From contig JAJTGQ010000032.1 in assembly GCA_021299455.1 (NCBI GenBank), positions 1-64,000 of the forward strand: a stretch of 64,000 bases of DNA, in the 5' to 3' direction. A program made the position numbers and the translations under genes. Position 1 is the first letter of the stretch, and each line of letters begins with the position of its first letter. The notes below the pieces were generated by a model. The model saw nothing but the letters and a program-made list of their open reading frames with translations. It did no database searches and was not told the origin of the DNA. This document shows positions 60,444-64,000 of the stretch, piece after piece. The stretch is from Flammeovirgaceae bacterium (GTDB taxonomy: Bacteria; Bacteroidota; Bacteroidia; Cytophagales; Cyclobacteriaceae).

Positions 60444-62753
60444 ATGCTTCAATCACCCTACTTACAATCAAATCCGAACTTACATATTTTTCTACCGATC
60501 TTTTATATAGTTTGGAGTGACGCTGTACTCACGCCCAGTGAAATAAAAGCGATCAAAGATTCTATTGGTCAGCAAAAATGGCTTAGTGAAGAAGAGAAGA
60601 GATTTTTGCTAGACCAAATCAACCCCACGCATCCACCCTCACCCGATGAATTCAGAGATTGGCTCACAGAGATTCGAAAGTCGCTGGACACCATTCCTAC
60701 CTCCTCCAACCCTAAACTAGTTGACATAGGTATTGCGCTGGCGCAGCTTCATTCTTCGACACTTCTCAACGGAGAACTCACCCAAGCGAAAGAATTACTG
60801 TCAGGAATTGACAAAACACTCGGTCTTATTGATGGCGAAGTTGTGTATCAGTTTTATCCGGAAAAACGAACCACCATTACCGAGCAGCAAACCACAAAAA
60901 CTACTTTTGATGTTAACCAACTCGCAAAACTACTGGATGGAGATCAAGCCGATATCATCAAAAAAGTAAAGGCGGTTATTGCTGATCCTGAATTTAAGTA
61001 TTTCGAAACGGACAATCTTCAAGCCGATCGCGAAAAAATTTACCAATGGTGCAAACAATTAGCCGAACAGGGTTTTGGCTCGATGGCCTATCCGAAAGAA
61101 TATGGTGGTCAGGGCGATATGCTAAAGTATTTTTCAATCATGGAAACCTTGAGCTATCATGATCTAAGTTTGGTCATCAAGTTCGGTGTTCAATTCGGAT
61201 TGTTTGGTATGAGTGTCTATTTTCTCGGAACAGAAAAACACCACAAAAAGTATTTACAACAGATTGGTACACTCGATTTACCCGGATGTTTTGCAATGAC
61301 CGAAACAGGCCATGGATCAAACGTAAAAGGAATAGAAACAACGGCTACGTATGAGCACGCTACCAAAACACTCATTGTTAATACACCCAATGAGCTAGCC
61401 AAAAAGGAATACATAGGGAATGCTGCCGTTCATGGACAGATGGCAACTACGTTTGTGAAATTGATTGTCGATGGTAAAGATTATGGAGTAAGTGCTGTGC
61501 TTGTTCCTATTCGAGATAAAAATGGAAAAACACCTCCCGGAATCACCATCGAAGATTGTGGTCGTAAGATGGGATTAAATGGCGTGGATAACGGAAAAAT
61601 ACATTACAACAAGGTAGTTGTTCCAGTTGAAAATCTTCTGGATCGCTTTGCCAGCATCAATGGTGAAGGGAAATTCGAAAGTCCTATCGCCAGCGACAAC
61701 CGTAGATTCTTTACCATGCTAGGCACCCTCGTGGGTGGCAGAATTGGTATACCGCGTTCGGGGCTAAGTGCTTCCAAATCCGGGTTGACCATAGCCATCC
61801 GCTATGGCGATCAACGAAAACAATTTGGGCCAGAGGGAGCCAGCGAAATTCCAATTTTAAACTATCGAACCCATCAACGCAGGTTAATGCCTCTTTTGGC
61901 GAATGCTTATGCACTGCATTTCTCATTGCAATATTTAACAAAACGTTTTGTAAATAGAACCGAGGAAGACATGCAGGAGATTGAAGCACTTGCTGCAGGG
62001 CTTAAAGCGTTTGCCACTTGGAATACAACCGATACGCTACAAGAATGTAGAGAGGCTTGCGGTGGCAAAGGGTACCTTTCTGAAAATAGAATTGAGCGAC
62101 TGAAGAACGACACTGACATCTACACTACTTTTGAAGGTGATAACACAGTTCTGTTGCAACTGGTGGCAAAAAGCAGGCTAACAGAATTCAAACAGGAGTT
62201 CAGCAACATGGGTATGTTTGGCATACTCAATTTTGTTGCTGAGCAGGCGTCCTCCTCTTTATCCGAGTTGAACCCGTTCTTTACAGGTAATACCAATGAC
62301 GAGCACCTGCTCGATTTTGAATTTCAACTAGAGGCATTTAGACATCGCGAGCGAGACATACTCATTTCTGCGGCCCAACGACTAAAGAAACATATTAAAG
62401 GTGGCATGGATTCCTTTGATGCGTTCAATGTAAGTCAGCATCATCTCATCGAAGTAGGATTGGCACATGTTGAAAGAGTGATTCTCGAAAAATTCATTGA
62501 GCAGGTCAGTCAAACAGAAGACGCGGGCTGCAAAGCAGTGCTCACGAAGTTATGCCAACTTTTCGCGCTGTCACACATTGAAAAGAACAAAGGGTGGTAT
62601 TTAGAAAGCGGGTATATGGAAGGGGCCAAGACAAAAGCCGTTCGAAAACTCGTCAATCAACTTTGCTGGGATGTAAGGCAAGAAGCTGTGCCCCTAGTGA
62701 ATGCGTTCAAGATACCTGAGAGTTGTCTGGCAGCACCTATCGCAAGAAGGTGA
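60444..62753 (+). CDS. Acyl-CoA dehydrogenase / acyl-CoA oxidase-like flavoprotein
   Basis: FAMTETGHGSNVKGIETTATY, CGRKMGLNGVDNGKIHYNKVVVP, ACGGKGYLSENRIERLKNDTDIYTTFEGDNTVLLQLVA. Confidence 0.94.
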   Translation: MLQSPYLQSNPNLHIFLPIFYIVWSDAVLTPSEIKAIKDSIGQQKWLSEEEKRFLLDQINPTHPPSPDEFRDWLTEIRKSLDTIPTSSNPKLVDIGIALAQLHSSTLLNGELTQAKELLSGIDKTLGLIDGEVVYQFYPEKRTTITEQQTTKTTFDVNQLAKLLDGDQADIIKKVKAVIADPEFKYFETDNLQADREKIYQWCKQLAEQGFGSMAYPKEYGGQGDMLKYFSIMETLSYHDLSLVIKFGVQFGLFGMSVYFLGTEKHHKKYLQQIGTLDLPGCFAMTETGHGSNVKGIETTATYEHATKTLIVNTPNELAKKEYIGNAAVHGQMATTFVKLIVDGKDYGVSAVLVPIRDKNGKTPPGITIEDCGRKMGLNGVDNGKIHYNKVVVPVENLLDRFASINGEGKFESPIASDNRRFFTMLGTLVGGRIGIPRSGLSASKSGLTIAIRYGDQRKQFGPEGASEIPILNYRTHQRRLMPLLANAYALHFSLQYLTKRFVNRTEEDMQEIEALAAGLKAFATWNTTDTLQECREACGGKGYLSENRIERLKNDTDIYTTFEGDNTVLLQLVAKSRLTEFKQEFSNMGMFGILNFVAEQASSSLSELNPFFTGNTNDEHLLDFEFQLEAFRHRERDILISAAQRLKKHIKGGMDSFDAFNVSQHHLIEVGLAHVERVILEKFIEQVSQTEDAGCKAVLTKLCQLFALSHIEKNKGWYLESGYMEGAKTKAVRKLVNQLCWDVRQEAVPLVNAFKIPESCLAAPIARR

Positions 62754-62756
62754 TAC

Positions 62757-62824
62757 AATTCAAGATTCAAAGTTCAAGATTCAGATAGGGCAACTTGAAC
62801 ATTGAACTTTGAATTTTGAATTAT
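62757..62824. repeat. Imperfect inverted TTCAARRTTCAAA-type intergenic repeat, copy B
   Basis: AATTCAAGATTCAAAGTTCAAGATTC ... CTTGAACATTGAACTTTGAATTTTGAAT. Confidence 0.75.
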
Positions 62825-62868
62825 TTTATTCCAACGGAATATCACCCGGTTTTTCCCCTCTCAATACT

Positions 62869-62925
62869 CCTTCGCAGCAGAGTCACCCGCCTCGGGGACT
62901 CTGCGTCCTTTCAGATAAAGTGCCC
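62869..62925. repeat. 57-bp direct repeat with internal hairpin, copy 1
   Basis: CCTTCGCAGCAGAGTCACCCGCCTCGGGGACTCTGCGTCCTTTCAGATAAAGTGCCC, identical at 63934..63990; stem GCAGAGTC(A)CCCG-CCT-CGGGGACTCTGC. Confidence 0.95.
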
Positions 62926-62950
62926 TTTGGCTTTGAGGTAATCAAACCCC

Positions 62951-62982
62951 TTGTTATTGTTGGTCTCCCGACCAACAATCTT
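62951..62982. repeat. REP-like palindrome, left copy (inverted relative to 63210..63241)
   Basis: TTGTTATTGTTGGTCTCCCGACCAACAATCTT; exact reverse complement at 63210..63241. Confidence 0.93.
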
Positions 62983-63197
62983 AAATTTCTGAATTATGTG
63001 TAAGAAACCCAAATCTGTCTTCACCAGTGTCATAGAAACTGGCAGAGCTATACTTGTAATCTTCAGATAGTGTTGCCAGCTGCCAATGCGGCTGGCAAGG
63101 ATTGTTGTGAAGATACTCAAACTTTTGCTTGAAGAACCACTCGTGTATTAAATCAATGCTCATAGAATTCCGCTTCCAAATCTGAAATGTCCTGTCG
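62981..63197 (-). pseudogene. Truncated REP-associated tyrosine transposase (IS200-like Y1/RAYT) C-terminal fragment
   Basis: NDRTFQIWKRNSMSIDLIHEWFFKQKFEYLHNNPCQPHWQLATLSEDYKYSSASFYDTGEDRFGFLTHNSEI* matches RAYT C-termini (FxIWxR...KxxYIHNNP...EDYxYSSAxxY); N-terminal HUH part absent. Confidence 0.82.
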
Positions 63198-63209
63198 TTC
63201 AGCAACAAC

Positions 63210-63241
63210 AAGATTGTTGGTCGGGAGACCAACAATAACAA
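63210..63241. repeat. REP-like palindrome, right copy (inverted)
   Basis: AAGATTGTTGGTCGGGAGACCAACAATAACAA, exact reverse complement of 62951..62982. Confidence 0.93.
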
Positions 63242-63304
63242 AATATTTTGACCAACGACAACTAGGGGCGCGCAACACCAACAAGGGCGGGGGAAAACTC
63301 TCAC

Positions 63305-63838
63305 TTACCAGATTCTTTTATTGGCTTTTAATAATTGCCCTCTAATTGCATTCATTCCGTATTTTAAAGGCAATAAATCCATCATTGAATAGACATTTTT
63401 TAATTCTTCTTCGGTTAAACCATATTTGAAGGCATTCTTTGAATTAAACCATTCATCTAAGTCAGGATTATCTCTATCTAATTCATAACCAATTATATCA
63501 AAAAAACTTAATCCCCTTATGTAACTAATAAATCTTAAAATATCATCATCAAACATTTTATTGTACTTTGATTTTTTAAGAGCTTCATAAAATCGCTGGA
63601 TTTCTAAATAATCAAATTTACCTCCTGCGTTAGTTATCATTTTTAAGAAAGAATTATTTTCTAAATATTTTTCGTAATCTTTTTCATTTTTAATGTTCAA
63701 TGCGGCATCTACATAATCTTTGACAAAAGAAAGCCAACCTTCCGGTTCAGTTTTATAATATTTAATTAAAGAGTCCTGAAGAGGTATATAGCCATATTGG
63801 CCATTACCTAGATTACTTAACACTTTTTTCATTTCCAA
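63305..63838 (-). CDS. Hypothetical protein (AT-rich orphan)
   Basis: 177-aa intact ORF MEMKKVLSNLGNGQYGYIPLQDSLIKYYKTEPEGWLSFVKDYVDAALN...; no family recognised. Confidence 0.55.
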   Translation of the reverse strand: MEMKKVLSNLGNGQYGYIPLQDSLIKYYKTEPEGWLSFVKDYVDAALNIKNEKDYEKYLENNSFLKMITNAGGKFDYLEIQRFYEALKKSKYNKMFDDDILRFISYIRGLSFFDIIGYELDRDNPDLDEWFNSKNAFKYGLTEEELKNVYSMMDLLPLKYGMNAIRGQLLKANKRIW

Positions 63839-63933
63839 TCTATAATTTTATAATTATTTAATGATTTTGAAACTGTGCTTTCTTCAAAAATTACAAAATT
63901 GATGTAATCTGTTCCATTTCCTCTAGCACCTTT

Positions 63934-63990
63934 CCTTCGCAGCAGAGTCACCCGCCTCGGGGACTCTGCGTCCTTTCAGATAAAGTGCCC
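63934..63990. repeat. 57-bp direct repeat with internal hairpin, copy 2
   Basis: Identical to 62869..62925; followed by TTGTTATTG (start of the REP palindrome) at the window edge. Confidence 0.95.
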
Positions 63991-64000
63991 CTTGTTATTG

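Noticed and set aside
62809-63120. ORFs 62809..63003 (+) and 62911..63120 (-)
   Set aside because: They are translations through the REP palindrome and across/antisense to the transposase remnant, not independent genes.
62951-64000. Possible CRISPR array from repeated palindromes at the right edge
   Set aside because: Repeats are few, irregularly spaced and partly inverted, with no regular spacers or cas genes; a REP/RAYT explanation fits better.
1-64000. Prophage, integrative element or rRNA/tRNA genes
   Set aside because: No integrase, phage structural genes, rRNA stretches or tRNA T-loop/acceptor patterns recognised on reading both strands.

Overview
This 64 kb window is a mostly single-copy, housekeeping-type chromosomal segment of a Bacteroidota genome, probably Cytophagales-like. 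That assignment rests on TAnnTTTG promoters, DUF4412/DUF2911/DUF4199 families, two-subunit methylmalonyl-CoA mutase, and GH3, CtlX and DHS-like proteins. Recognisable core genes are mutB/mutA, dnaA, htrA/degQ, dxr, rseP, argS, speA-type arginine decarboxylase, gmhB, rpsT, radC, pheT, zapA, rny and copA/copZ. No rRNA, tRNA, CRISPR or prophage was seen. The ORF track misses a large edge-truncated minus-strand TPR-CHAT gene at 1..3719. Accessory signals worth a second look: (i) a two-gene ABC/OLD-like ATPase + DUF4276 (TOPRIM-like) cassette at 45994..47746, a candidate defence module; (ii) a right-edge composite made of a RAYT-type transposase remnant bracketed by perfect 32-bp inverted REP palindromes and a 57-bp hairpin-bearing direct repeat that also encloses an AT-rich orphan gene; (iii) a deoxyhypusine-synthase-like enzyme that keeps the WGK lysine motif but has several altered substrate-pocket positions, in a region with arginine/polyamine genes; (iv) a perfect 16-bp inverted repeat that overlaps the start codon and promoter of a DUF4143 ATPase; (v) a decapitated PIN toxin next to an intact-looking antitoxin, plus HicBA and ParDE modules, the latter with a perfect operator-like palindrome. 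No search could be run. Family assignments come from motif and sequence recognition only.
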